In this document: positions 10,602 through 19,906 of the stretch, in pieces
Position numbering within the stretch: the stretch's first letter is position 1
Layout of the letters: every line of letters starts with the position of its first letter
From: an uncultured Lachnospiraceae bacterium
GTDB taxonomy: Bacteria; Bacillota; Clostridia; Lachnospirales; Lachnospiraceae
DNA: 64,000 nt
Direction: 5' to 3'
NCBI GenBank assembly: GCA_947243855.1
Contig: CAMXIK010000020.1
Location: 1 to 64,000 of the forward strand
The notes under the pieces: model-generated
The model's database searches: none
What the model saw: the letters and a program-made list of their open reading frames with translations, nothing else
Told to the model about the DNA's origin: nothing
Program-made: the position numbers and the translations under genes

Positions 10602-11440
10602 TGCGTCGCGAAACGAAAAGAAGGGTAAGCAAATGGACGATGATTATCTGCCTTTTGGCAGTGGCATGTTTCTATATCTATCCGGTATTTTTGATGGTGA
10701 TGAATTCCTTTAAGCCTTTCGGAGAGATCATAGGCAACGTGCTGGCGTTTCCGAAAAGTTTTGATCTGTCTAACTATACTTATGTGGTTGACAAGATGAA
10801 ATATCTGCTTTTGTTTCGGAATAATGTGATTATTACGGTAATCGGCATAGCTGGCATCGTGATTTTTTCCTCCATGGCCGCATACATACTGGACAGACGG
10901 GAAGGGACATACAGTAAAATTGCGCATACGATCATCATTACGCCGATGCTGATTCCCTTTCAGGCGATCATGATCAGTCTGTTAAAATCCGCGAACGTGC
11001 TGCATCTTTCCGGAAGTAAAATCGGGCTTGGCATTCAGTATTGGGGCTTTGGGATTCCGATGGCTACCTTCATTATCTATAATTTTATGAAGACCATTCC
11101 GCGGGAACTGGACGAGAGCGCAACCATCGACGGCGCGTCTACCTTCCGCACCTTTGTCTCGGTTATTTTCCCGCTGCTTAAGTCGGTAATTGTGACGGTG
11201 ATTGTGCTGGATGTGATGTGGATCTGGAATGATTTCCTGCTTCCCCTTTTGATGGTGAACAGCAATAATGAAACGAAGACATTGGTGCTGGCGGCTTACA
11301 CTTTTGTGGGACAGATGAATACCAAGTGGAATTACGCATTGACTGCTATGGTACTGGCGATTGTGCCCTCCGTGATTGTGTTTATTCTGTTACAGAAATA
11401 CATTGTGGAAGGCGTTGTGGCCGGAGCAGTGAAAGGATAG
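10601..11440 (+). CDS. Sugar ABC transporter permease (MalG-type)
   Basis: EAA loop DESATIDGASTFRTFVSVIFPLL; C-terminal VEGVVAGAVKG. Confidence 0.93.
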   Translation: MRRETKRRVSKWTMIICLLAVACFYIYPVFLMVMNSFKPFGEIIGNVLAFPKSFDLSNYTYVVDKMKYLLLFRNNVIITVIGIAGIVIFSSMAAYILDRREGTYSKIAHTIIITPMLIPFQAIMISLLKSANVLHLSGSKIGLGIQYWGFGIPMATFIIYNFMKTIPRELDESATIDGASTFRTFVSVIFPLLKSVIVTVIVLDVMWIWNDFLLPLLMVNSNNETKTLVLAAYTFVGQMNTKWNYALTAMVLAIVPSVIVFILLQKYIVEGVVAGAVKG

Positions 11441-11550
11441 CGTGAATTTCGATACAAAATAAGGATATTGAGTGAAACAGTCAATTGTTTCCTTGATAGG
11501 CAATATATGGCACCCATGCCAGAAAGAAAGATGGGAGAAGGAGGATATGA

Positions 11551-12924
11551 ATGAAAAAGAAATTGCTTAGCGTATTGTTATGTACGGCGATGACAGCGAC
11601 CCTGCTTGCAGGCTGCGGCGGTTCGGGAGACAGCGCGCAGGCTCCGGCGGCGGAAGAACCAGCGGCGGAAGCTCCCGCGGCGCAGGAGCCGTCTGCAGAA
11701 GCTCCGGCAGCGGAGGCTCCGGCGGCGTCTTCGGACGAGGAGGCGGAGATTTATATGTTTATCTCTTCCCCGGAGTATGCGGATGCGATCAATACTTTGA
11801 TCGAGGAGTATAAAACTGTAGCGCCCAATGTGACGATCAACTACGAAACCACGCAGAACGATTATCCGACGCTGTTGAAGGCGAAATTAAATTCCGGTGA
11901 GGTGCCGGAGATTTTCGCCTCCACTTCCGGCAAGGAGATCGACGTGTACAAGGAATATTCCTTTGACTTAAGTGGTCAGGCTTTGGAATCCACGATGCAG
12001 CCCGCCGTGGCAAGCATGATGGCTTCCCCCGAAGATGGCTCCGGTCTCTACGGTATCGCGATCAAGGGTAATTACTTCGGCATGATTTATAACAAGGCAA
12101 TCTTTGAGGAGTGCGGGATCACAGAGTTTCCGCAGACCATGAGCGAATTGGAAGCGGCCTGCGAGAAGATTTCCGCAGCGGGATATAAGCCTTTCACGAC
12201 CGGATTTAACGAGTGGTGGGTGTTCAAGCATGTGGGACAGCACTTTGTGAATGCGGCTGCACAGAATGCGGGTATTACGACGGCGGAGCTGGTGGCAAGA
12301 TTTGAGAAGGGAGAGGCAAAGGTTGCCGATTATCCGGAGTTATACAACAACTTCTTCCGCTTCATTGATCTGGCAGTGCAGTATGGCGACGACAAGCCGC
12401 TTGAGACGGCTCTCGACGGCGAGCTTTCCGCATTTGGCACGGGCAAAGCGGCTATGATCTGCGGACAGGGCGCATGGGTAGAGGCGGATCTTCTGGCCAT
12501 TGATCCCGACTTACAGATCGGTTTTAACGGTTATCCGGTGACCGATAATGCGGCGCAGTGCCAGGTAATCGGCGGTTCCGATCAGGCGCTCCGTATTTCT
12601 AAGGATTCCGAAGTGTTACAGCCGACTCTTGATTTTGTAAACTGGTGGTATACTTCGGATTACGGTAAGTCATGGTTCACGGATGTGGCGGGCGTGGTGC
12701 CGCCGGTCGTATCTGATGCGGAGAGCACTTTTGAGGTAGTGAAGCAGGGCGACGCGTTGAGCGCAGAAAAGGGCGCGGCTGATCTTTCCATCTGCTACTC
12801 TACGGATAGCTGGCATCAGACCTTCGGTGAGATTATGCAGTCCTACATTTCTGGCAGCGTGGATAAGGACGGCGCGTGCGCACAGATCGAAGAGCAGTGG
12901 GCGGCGATCGACGGAGCAAACTAA
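11551..12924 (+). CDS. Sugar ABC transporter substrate-binding lipoprotein
   Basis: Lipobox LLAGCG, A/P/E-rich linker, SBP family 1 fold features. Confidence 0.93.
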   Translation: MKKKLLSVLLCTAMTATLLAGCGGSGDSAQAPAAEEPAAEAPAAQEPSAEAPAAEAPAASSDEEAEIYMFISSPEYADAINTLIEEYKTVAPNVTINYETTQNDYPTLLKAKLNSGEVPEIFASTSGKEIDVYKEYSFDLSGQALESTMQPAVASMMASPEDGSGLYGIAIKGNYFGMIYNKAIFEECGITEFPQTMSELEAACEKISAAGYKPFTTGFNEWWVFKHVGQHFVNAAAQNAGITTAELVARFEKGEAKVADYPELYNNFFRFIDLAVQYGDDKPLETALDGELSAFGTGKAAMICGQGAWVEADLLAIDPDLQIGFNGYPVTDNAAQCQVIGGSDQALRISKDSEVLQPTLDFVNWWYTSDYGKSWFTDVAGVVPPVVSDAESTFEVVKQGDALSAEKGAADLSICYSTDSWHQTFGEIMQSYISGSVDKDGACAQIEEQWAAIDGAN

Positions 12925-12968
12925 GTGTGTGAGAAGAATGAGGATGAGATACGATTAGCAGGGAGAGT

Positions 12969-13001
12969 GGCACGGCCGGACAGTCGTGCCGCTTTCCTTT
13001 T
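12969..13001 (+). terminator. Probable (possibly partial) terminator between SBP and GH31 gene
   Basis: GGCACG...CGTGCC followed by gctttccttttt-like tract. Confidence 0.55.
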
Positions 13002-13148
13002 AGAGCCAGACGAAAAAGGTAGTGCAAGTGGAAGCGGTTATGATTATAATGAAGGTACAGGGTTGATCACAGTACGGGACGGAAAATGTGCGAAAGCGCA
13101 TCATGAATGTTGACTTAAATAGTCAAATAAATAGAGGAGGAGAACAGA

Positions 13149-15470
13149 ATGAAATTTACGGAAGGGTATTGGGTCCGCAGTGAAAATATGGCGCCGTCTT
13201 ACGCGTCGCAGGGGTTTTATGCGGAAAAGACGGAGCGGGGAATGCACATTGTGGCGCCGGAACGGAAGATTTTAAACAGGGGGGACGCCCAGAACATCAC
13301 GACGATTACCATTGATTTTATTGCGTTTGCGAAGAACAATATTTTGGTGAAAGCTAGACATTATGAAGCCTATGAGGACAGGGAAGCGAGATTTGACTTA
13401 AACGGTCAAGGAGTGCCCTTTGACGTGCAGATCACGGAGGACGAGGCTGTCATGCAAAGCGGCGCGGTGACGGTGCGCTTTAACAGGCTGGAAGGCACTT
13501 ACCGTTTTGAGGCGGCGGGAAAGGTTGTCACGGAATGCGGCTTCCGGAATCTGGGCTATATCCGTTGGGGAAAGCAGCCCAGCACCATGTTCCCCAAAGA
13601 GAATTATCTTTCCGAGCGTCATGAGCCTTACATGGTCACCGAGCTTTCCCTGAAAGCGGGCGAACGGGTTTACGGTCTTGGCGAACAGTTTACGGCTTTC
13701 GTGAAAAACGGGCAGGTGGTGGAGATGTGGAACGAGGACGGCGGCACTTCTTCGCAGGTTTCCTACAAGAGCGTGCCGTTCTATATGACCAATGAAGGCT
13801 ATGGCATTTTTGTAGATCATTCCACGCCGGTTTCCTTTGAGGTGGCCAGCGAGAAGGTGGAGTATGTGGGCTTCTCTGTACCAGGGGAGGAACTTCGTTA
13901 TCATTTCATCTATGGGCCGACGCCGAAAGAGGTGTTAGTCCGGTATACGGATATGACGGGCAAGCCGGCGCTGCCGCCTGCATGGAGCTTCGGCCTGTGG
14001 CTGACGACGTCCTTTACGACCAAATACGATGAGGAGACCACCAGCTCTTTTATCGACGGGATGGCCGAGCGGAATATCCCTCTGCGGGTTTTCCATTTTG
14101 ACAGCTATTGGATGAAAGCGCTGCATTGGTGTGATTTTGAGTGGGACGACCAGACGTTCTCCGATGTGAAAAATATGCTGACGCGTTACAAAAAAGAGAA
14201 AGGGTTAAAAATCTGCGTCTGGCTGAATCCTTATATTGCGCAGGGGACGCCCTTTTTTCGGGAGGGCATGGAGAAAGGTTACTTCCTGATGCGTGCGGAC
14301 GGCAGGGGCGCGAAGCAGATCGATTTCTGGAATCCGGGCATTGCGCTGGTGGATTTTACCAATCCCGACGCAAAAGACTGGTATCTGGGAAAATTGAAAA
14401 CCCTGCTTGATTTGGGCGTGGACTGCTTCAAGACGGATTTTGGCGAGCGGATTCCCATCGACGTAACATACCATGACGGGTCTGATCCCGTCAGTATGCA
14501 TAATTATTATACCTATCTCTACAACAAAGCAGTTTTTGAGATGCTTCAGGAGGTAAAAGGAGAGGGCGAGGCGGTGCTTTTTGCCAGAAGCGCCACCGCC
14601 TGCTGCCAGCAGTTTCCGGTACACTGGGGCGGCGACTGTTCCGCCTCCTATCCTTCCATGGCGGAGACGCTGCGGGGCGGTTTGAGCTTTGCCATGAGCG
14701 GTTTTTCCTTCTGGAGTCATGATATCTCCGGCTTTGAGAAGACGGCTTCTCCGGATATCTACAAGAGATGGCTGCAGTTCGGTATCTTTTCCTCCCATAG
14801 CAGACTGCACGGTTCCCAAAGTTACCGGGTGCCTTGGCTGTTTGATGAGGAGGCCTGCGATGTGGTTCGGTATTTTGTCAATCTCAAATGCCGCCTGATG
14901 CCCTATCTTTACAGACAAGCGGCCCTTTCTCATGAGACGGGTATCCCCATGATGCGGCCGATGATTCTGGAATTTCCGGATGAACCCGGTATGAAAGATC
15001 TGGACATGGAGTACATGTTGGGCGATTCCCTGTTTGTGGCGCCGATTTTTCAGGAAAACGGCGAGGCGGACTACTATCTGCCGGAGGGAAGATGGACGCA
15101 TCTTTTAAGCGGCGAAGAGCGGGAAGGCGGCCGCTGGTATCGGGAAACCTACGACTATTTCTCCCTGCCTCTGTTCGTGAGGGAGAATACGCTGCTTGCT
15201 ATGGGAAGCAACGAAAAGCTGCCGGACTATGATTACACGGAAAGGGTGGAGCTTCATCTGTACGCTCTTGCAGACGGGGCGGAGGCGGCCTGTGAGATTA
15301 CTGACTTGTCTGGTCAAGTCGTGATGAAGGCAAAAGCGGTGCGCTGCGGCGGCACGATTTCCTTTGAGACGGACAGGGCGGAGAAGGAGCCGACGCTTGT
15401 GATTCACGGTATGGAGGAGGTTTCTGCGGTGGAAGGCGGCGTGAAGGTTGTGAGGAAGCCACGGCCGTAG
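13149..15470 (+). CDS. GH31 alpha-xylosidase / alpha-glucosidase (YicI-like)
   Basis: KICVWLNPYIAQ, DCFKTDFGERIP, FARSATACCQQFPVHWGGDCSASYPSMAETLRGGLSFAMSGFSFWSHDISGFE. Confidence 0.9.
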   Translation: MKFTEGYWVRSENMAPSYASQGFYAEKTERGMHIVAPERKILNRGDAQNITTITIDFIAFAKNNILVKARHYEAYEDREARFDLNGQGVPFDVQITEDEAVMQSGAVTVRFNRLEGTYRFEAAGKVVTECGFRNLGYIRWGKQPSTMFPKENYLSERHEPYMVTELSLKAGERVYGLGEQFTAFVKNGQVVEMWNEDGGTSSQVSYKSVPFYMTNEGYGIFVDHSTPVSFEVASEKVEYVGFSVPGEELRYHFIYGPTPKEVLVRYTDMTGKPALPPAWSFGLWLTTSFTTKYDEETTSSFIDGMAERNIPLRVFHFDSYWMKALHWCDFEWDDQTFSDVKNMLTRYKKEKGLKICVWLNPYIAQGTPFFREGMEKGYFLMRADGRGAKQIDFWNPGIALVDFTNPDAKDWYLGKLKTLLDLGVDCFKTDFGERIPIDVTYHDGSDPVSMHNYYTYLYNKAVFEMLQEVKGEGEAVLFARSATACCQQFPVHWGGDCSASYPSMAETLRGGLSFAMSGFSFWSHDISGFEKTASPDIYKRWLQFGIFSSHSRLHGSQSYRVPWLFDEEACDVVRYFVNLKCRLMPYLYRQAALSHETGIPMMRPMILEFPDEPGMKDLDMEYMLGDSLFVAPIFQENGEADYYLPEGRWTHLLSGEEREGGRWYRETYDYFSLPLFVRENTLLAMGSNEKLPDYDYTERVELHLYALADGAEAACEITDLSGQVVMKAKAVRCGGTISFETDRAEKEPTLVIHGMEEVSAVEGGVKVVRKPRP

Positions 15471-15553
15471 ATTTTGATTGAGAATACCGCTGTTTGCGGA
15501 TATAATATTGGGTGTATGTATCTGAGATGCAAACAGAAGTGGAGGCTCACAGG

Positions 15554-16909
15554 ATGGTAGAGAGTCAAAATATAGAATGGAAAGAGTTGTGGCGTGACGA
15601 ATATCTTAAATGGATATGCGGATTTGCAAATGCACAGGGCGGCAAGATATATATTGGCACACGGGATGATGGAACGGTAATTGGAATTAATAATGCCAAA
15701 AAGCTTCTGGAAGATATCCCAAACAAGGTTCAAAGCAAATTGGGAATTATGGTGGATGTGAATTTGCTTATGGAAGGGGGATTAGATTATATTGAGATAG
15801 TCGTTAATCCGTGGTCATTTCCAGTAAACTATAGCGGAGAATACCATTACAGATGCGGCAGTACAAAGCAATTGCTTCGAGGAAATGCATTAACTAATTT
15901 TCTAATGGCCAAGACCGGATTAAAATGGGATGCGGCGGCGATATCTAATATTGGGATAGATGATTTGGATCAGGAGAGTTTTGACATTTTTCGAAGAGAA
16001 GCATTGCGAAGCGGGCGGATGACGAAAGAAGATTTGGATATTGCGAATGTTGAACTGTTAGAAAAACTGGACTTAGTAGTAGACGGAAAGCTTAAGCGTG
16101 CAGGTGCATTGTGTTTTTACCGTAAACCAGAAAAGGTGATTGGTGGCTGTTATGTGAAAATTGGCAAATTTAAAGGTAGTGAGTTGCTATATCAAGATGA
16201 AGTACACGGTTCTTTGCTTATTTTGGCGGATAGGGTGATTGATTTAATATATTTGAAATATTTAAAAGCGGCAATTTCATATTACAAAGAAACAAGAGTG
16301 GAAACCTATCCTTTTGCCCGTGATGCCGTAAGAGAGGCTGTTTTTAATGCCTTGATCCATTGTAATTGGGCTGATAATGTTCCGGTACAGATACGTATTG
16401 AAGATGATGCTATGTATATCAGTAATTGCAGTATGCTGCCTTTTGGATGGACGGTTGAGACGCTTTTGAGTGCCCATGTATCAAAACCGTATAATCCGGA
16501 TATTGCGAGAGTATTTTATCGTGCAGGATTTATTGAAAGCTGGGGACGAGGTATTCAAAAGATTCGGGATGCCTGTAAGGAGCATGGAGTGGACGAACCC
16601 GAATATATTGTTCATGGTGAAGACATTATGGTGAAATTTTCTGCGCTTCAAAGCGCCAAAGTATCAGATTCCAAAGCCCCAAATGTCACAAAGAATGTCA
16701 CAAAGGATGTCTCAATAGAAATGAAAATATTAGCTTTACTGAAAAAAAATGCATCTTTTACTACCATTGAAATGGCCACGCAGTTGTCTGTTAACAGGCG
16801 AACAATTCAAAGAGGACTTGACGTACTAAAGGACAAAGGTGTAATAGAGCGCAAGGGTGGTAAACGATATGGCTATTGGGAAATTTATGAAGCTAAAGAC
16901 GGAAAATAG
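15554..16909 (+). CDS. AlbA_2/Schlafen-type ATP-binding putative transcriptional regulator with C-terminal HTH
   Basis: VESQNIEWKE...WICGFANAQGGKIYIGTRDDGTVIGI; GGAGG SD upstream of 15554; C-terminal NVTKNVTKDVS...TIEMATQLSVNRRTIQRGLDVLKDKGVIERKG. Confidence 0.8.
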   Translation: MVESQNIEWKELWRDEYLKWICGFANAQGGKIYIGTRDDGTVIGINNAKKLLEDIPNKVQSKLGIMVDVNLLMEGGLDYIEIVVNPWSFPVNYSGEYHYRCGSTKQLLRGNALTNFLMAKTGLKWDAAAISNIGIDDLDQESFDIFRREALRSGRMTKEDLDIANVELLEKLDLVVDGKLKRAGALCFYRKPEKVIGGCYVKIGKFKGSELLYQDEVHGSLLILADRVIDLIYLKYLKAAISYYKETRVETYPFARDAVREAVFNALIHCNWADNVPVQIRIEDDAMYISNCSMLPFGWTVETLLSAHVSKPYNPDIARVFYRAGFIESWGRGIQKIRDACKEHGVDEPEYIVHGEDIMVKFSALQSAKVSDSKAPNVTKNVTKDVSIEMKILALLKKNASFTTIEMATQLSVNRRTIQRGLDVLKDKGVIERKGGKRYGYWEIYEAKDGK

Positions 16910-16922
16910 GAGGAGTATGACT

Positions 16923-17306
16923 ATGGAAGATAGGGACTTACAGAAATATTTCAAAAGCATCGTTGATCAGGACCGCTGTGCGGTGGTGATCTGTAATTTG
17001 TCCCATGAGATCATCTATATGAATCCCGCGGCGGTGGAACGCTACGCGAAGCGGGGCGGCGCAGCCCTTGTGGGGCAGAGCCTCCTAAACTGTCATAACG
17101 CGCAGTCTGGGGAACAGATCGGAAAGGTGATCGCTTGGTTTTCGCAGAGCGCAGACCACAACATCGTTTATACGTTCCGTAATGAAAAGGAGAATAAGGA
17201 TGTCTATATGGTTGCCCTGCGGGATGAAGACGGAACGCTGATCGGATATTATGAGAAGCATGAGTATCGGGAGGCAGAGACGTGTGCGTTGTATGATTTT
17301 AGCTGA
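16923..17306 (+). CDS. Small PAS-domain protein
   Basis: QDRCAVVICNLSHEIIYMNPAAVERYAKRGGAALVGQSLLNCHN. Confidence 0.65.
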   Translation: MEDRDLQKYFKSIVDQDRCAVVICNLSHEIIYMNPAAVERYAKRGGAALVGQSLLNCHNAQSGEQIGKVIAWFSQSADHNIVYTFRNEKENKDVYMVALRDEDGTLIGYYEKHEYREAETCALYDFS

Positions 17307-17320
17307 GGGAGGGAAGAAAG

Positions 17321-17605
17321 TTGAAACACTATATTATCGTGAAATTTAAAGAAAATACGGATGTGGAAGGGATGCTTCCCGACATAGAGGAACTGTTTCA
17401 AAAAGCCCTTGCCCTTGACGGCGTAGACAAGGTGGAGGTTCACCGTTCTAACTCAGACCGGCCTAACAGACACGATTTGATGATTGAAATGCGGCTTTCG
17501 CCGGAGGGGCTTGCGGTGTACGACGCCTCTCAAATGCATCAGGATTGGAAGGCGCAGTATGGGCAATATATTGAGCAGAAGACCATCTTTGACTGCGAGG
17601 AATAG
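17321..17605 (+). CDS. Dabb (stress-responsive alpha/beta barrel) family protein, TTG start
   Basis: KHYIIVKFKENTD...ALDGVDKVEVHRSNSDRPNRHDLMIEMRLSPEGLAVYDASQMHQDW. Confidence 0.65.
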   Translation: MKHYIIVKFKENTDVEGMLPDIEELFQKALALDGVDKVEVHRSNSDRPNRHDLMIEMRLSPEGLAVYDASQMHQDWKAQYGQYIEQKTIFDCEE

Positions 17606-17657
17606 AAAAGAATCAGGGCGCTGTGGCATGAGACACAGCGCCCGACAGAAATATTTG

Positions 17658-18230
17658 CTACACAAAGGAAGTGAGATCCAGATAGAGATTCTCGTAAATC
17701 CCAACCTTGACCGGTTCGGTAAACGGATGGATTTCCGGGCCGTTCTCCGTCACGAAATCATAGATAGTGACGATCTTTTTAGAGGGATCGACAATCCAAT
17801 ATTCACGGACGCCGGCGGATTGATACAGCATAAGCTTGCGTCCGTAATCCATGTATTTGTTGCTGGGGGAAGCGATCTCGATCACCCAGTCCGGCGCGCC
17901 GTGACAGCCCTTTTCATCCAGCCTGTCTGCCTGACAGACCACTGTGAGGTCTGGTTCCACATAATTATAGATGTCATCTTTCACATAGACGCCGGGAGCT
18001 ATGAATACCTCGCAGGGGCCATTGTTGTTTTTAATGTGCGTGTAAATTTGGACGTAAAGCTCGCCGAGTATCCGCTGGTGCGTGATGGACGCCGCGTCCA
18101 TAATAAACATCTCCCCGTTGATCAGTTCGGCCCGTTCTCCCGGCGGAAGCGCCTCGATATCTGCGATGGTGTAAGTTTTTCCTCCTTCTACGACCATAAA
18201 CTGCTCCTCTCTTTTTAATACTGCCTCCAT
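17658..18230 (-). CDS. Uma2-family restriction-endonuclease-like protein
   Basis: YTIADIEALPPGERAELINGEMF...VEPDLTVVCQADRLDEKGCHGAPDWVIEIASPSNKYMDYGRKLMLYQSAGVREYWIVDP. Confidence 0.9.
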   Translation of the reverse strand: MEAVLKREEQFMVVEGGKTYTIADIEALPPGERAELINGEMFIMDAASITHQRILGELYVQIYTHIKNNNGPCEVFIAPGVYVKDDIYNYVEPDLTVVCQADRLDEKGCHGAPDWVIEIASPSNKYMDYGRKLMLYQSAGVREYWIVDPSKKIVTIYDFVTENGPEIHPFTEPVKVGIYENLYLDLTSFV

Positions 18231-18503
18231 AGCATGTCCTCCTTTTGGTTCGGCAGAAGGCTTCTATGGGTTGCTCCTGCCGCTGTTTGATTGTGGTTTT
18301 GAGTAAAGCGGCAGAAATTGCCTGAATGTGCGAATGCACGGTTCATGGATTACTCTTGTTTGTTGTTGAGTATATGATACTATGCTTGAAAACAGTTGTC
18401 AAGAGAAAAATACAAAATTTTTTAATAAAAATAAACGAAATATCGTTAATTATTAAAAGGCAGAGAATTGATCTTGATAGTCATAATCCCTGCCTAAGAA
18501 AAA

Positions 18504-19514
18504 TTAGAGTAATTGAATCCCTTTTGCTAACGCCTCCCTCGTCACATCCTCCGGCCACAGCGAACACTGCACTTCCCCGATGTGGGCTTTGCGCAGGAAA
18601 AACATACAGATGCGGGACTGGCCGATGCCGCCGCCGATGGTGAAGGGAAGCGTCTCGTCGATAATGCCCTTCTGGAAGGGAAGTTCTGCACGTTCCGGAC
18701 AGCCAGCTTTGGCAAGCTGGGATAAGAGCGCGTCTTTATCCACACGGATTCCCATGGAAGACAATTCCAGCGCAATATCAAGCACAGGATAGTAAACCAG
18801 AATATCCGCATTCAGGCTCCAATCGTCGTAGTCCGGCGCACGGCCGTCGTGCTTTTCGCCGGAGGCCAGTAAATCGCCGATCTGCATGAGACAGACCGCG
18901 CCTTTTTCCTTGGTAATCAGGTATTCCCGTTCCTTCGGCGTATTGCTCGGATAGAGATCTTCCAGCGCCTGCGTCGTGATAAAGAAAATGTCGTGGGGCA
19001 GAATCTCGTCGATGTAATCGTACTGAATGGCCATGTACTTTTCTGTTTTGCGAAGCGCCTTGTATACGGTTTTCACCGTGTCCATCAGGTATTCTGTACA
19101 GCGTTCTTCCCGTGAAATGATCTTTTCCCAGTCCCATTGATCTACATAGATCGAGTGGATGTTGTCGGTGGCCTCGTCCCGGCGGATGGCGCTCATGTCG
19201 GTGTAAAGCCCCTCTCCGTGGGAAAAACCGTATTTGCCCAGAGCCATACGCTTCCACTTAGCGAGGGAATGCACAATCTCGGCGGGAGCGTCGTCCTGCT
19301 CCTTGATGCCGAAGGTGACGGGGCGTTCCACCCCGTTCAGGTTATCGTTCAGGCCGGAGGCTGGCTCCACAAAAAGGGGTGCGGACACGCGCAGCAAATG
19401 AAGCCGTTCGGCAAGCTGCGCCTGAAAAAAGTCTTTCACGGTCTTAATGCCAATCTGGGTGTCGTGAAGATTCAGTGCAGATTTGTAATCTTGGGGAATG
19501 CGTAAATTGTCCAT
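18504..19514 (-). CDS. asnA: Aspartate--ammonia ligase
   Basis: [28 protein letters not shown]...[15 protein letters not shown]...[18 protein letters not shown]. Confidence 0.94.
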   Translation of the reverse strand: MDNLRIPQDYKSALNLHDTQIGIKTVKDFFQAQLAERLHLLRVSAPLFVEPASGLNDNLNGVERPVTFGIKEQDDAPAEIVHSLAKWKRMALGKYGFSHGEGLYTDMSAIRRDEATDNIHSIYVDQWDWEKIISREERCTEYLMDTVKTVYKALRKTEKYMAIQYDYIDEILPHDIFFITTQALEDLYPSNTPKEREYLITKEKGAVCLMQIGDLLASGEKHDGRAPDYDDWSLNADILVYYPVLDIALELSSMGIRVDKDALLSQLAKAGCPERAELPFQKGIIDETLPFTIGGGIGQSRICMFFLRKAHIGEVQCSLWPEDVTREALAKGIQLL

Positions 19515-19607
19515 GGAATACCTCGCTTTTCTATGTAAGCCGTCTTTCAAACATGATATCAGTCATAATATAGTATCACTATAATGCATTTACCATGTCT
19601 TTTCAAG

Positions 19608-19826
19608 CTAGAAAAAGAATCCCGTGAGGAAAAGAATTCCGTGGGCAATGCCGCATAGCAGGACAATTACGCCGCATATTTTAACGGTAGTCTTGGAAAG
19701 GACATTTTGAAACGTATCGTAGGGGGTGACCAGCAAAACAATGCCTGCCACTATCATGAGGACCGTCCAAAACACGTTGGAAATAACCGATAGAGTATCT
19801 GTCATATGGAAAATCTCCTTAATCAT
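19608..19826 (-). CDS. Small two-TM membrane protein
   Basis: 72-aa ORF, two hydrophobic helices. Confidence 0.45.
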   Translation of the reverse strand: MIKEIFHMTDTLSVISNVFWTVLMIVAGIVLLVTPYDTFQNVLSKTTVKICGVIVLLCGIAHGILFLTGFFF

Positions 19827-19906
19827 ATATGTTCTTTGCTGTCATTTTACAAGAAAATTTGCGATGATTTTTTCGGATGTCAAAAATACCCGCTTTACTG
19901 TCAAAA

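Noticed and set aside
11641-11745. Repetitive GCGGAAGCTCCGGC-like tract in the SBP gene
   Set aside because: Low-complexity Ala/Pro/Glu linker after the lipobox, common in Lachnospiraceae SBPs; also present in the other SBPs here.
12925-13113. 62-aa + strand ORF between SBP and GH31
   Set aside because: Overlaps a terminator-like hairpin and the palindrome; no SD of note and no recognisable protein.
19551-19610. Possible T-box upstream of asnA
   Set aside because: The upstream region is too short and I could not find T-box core motifs.
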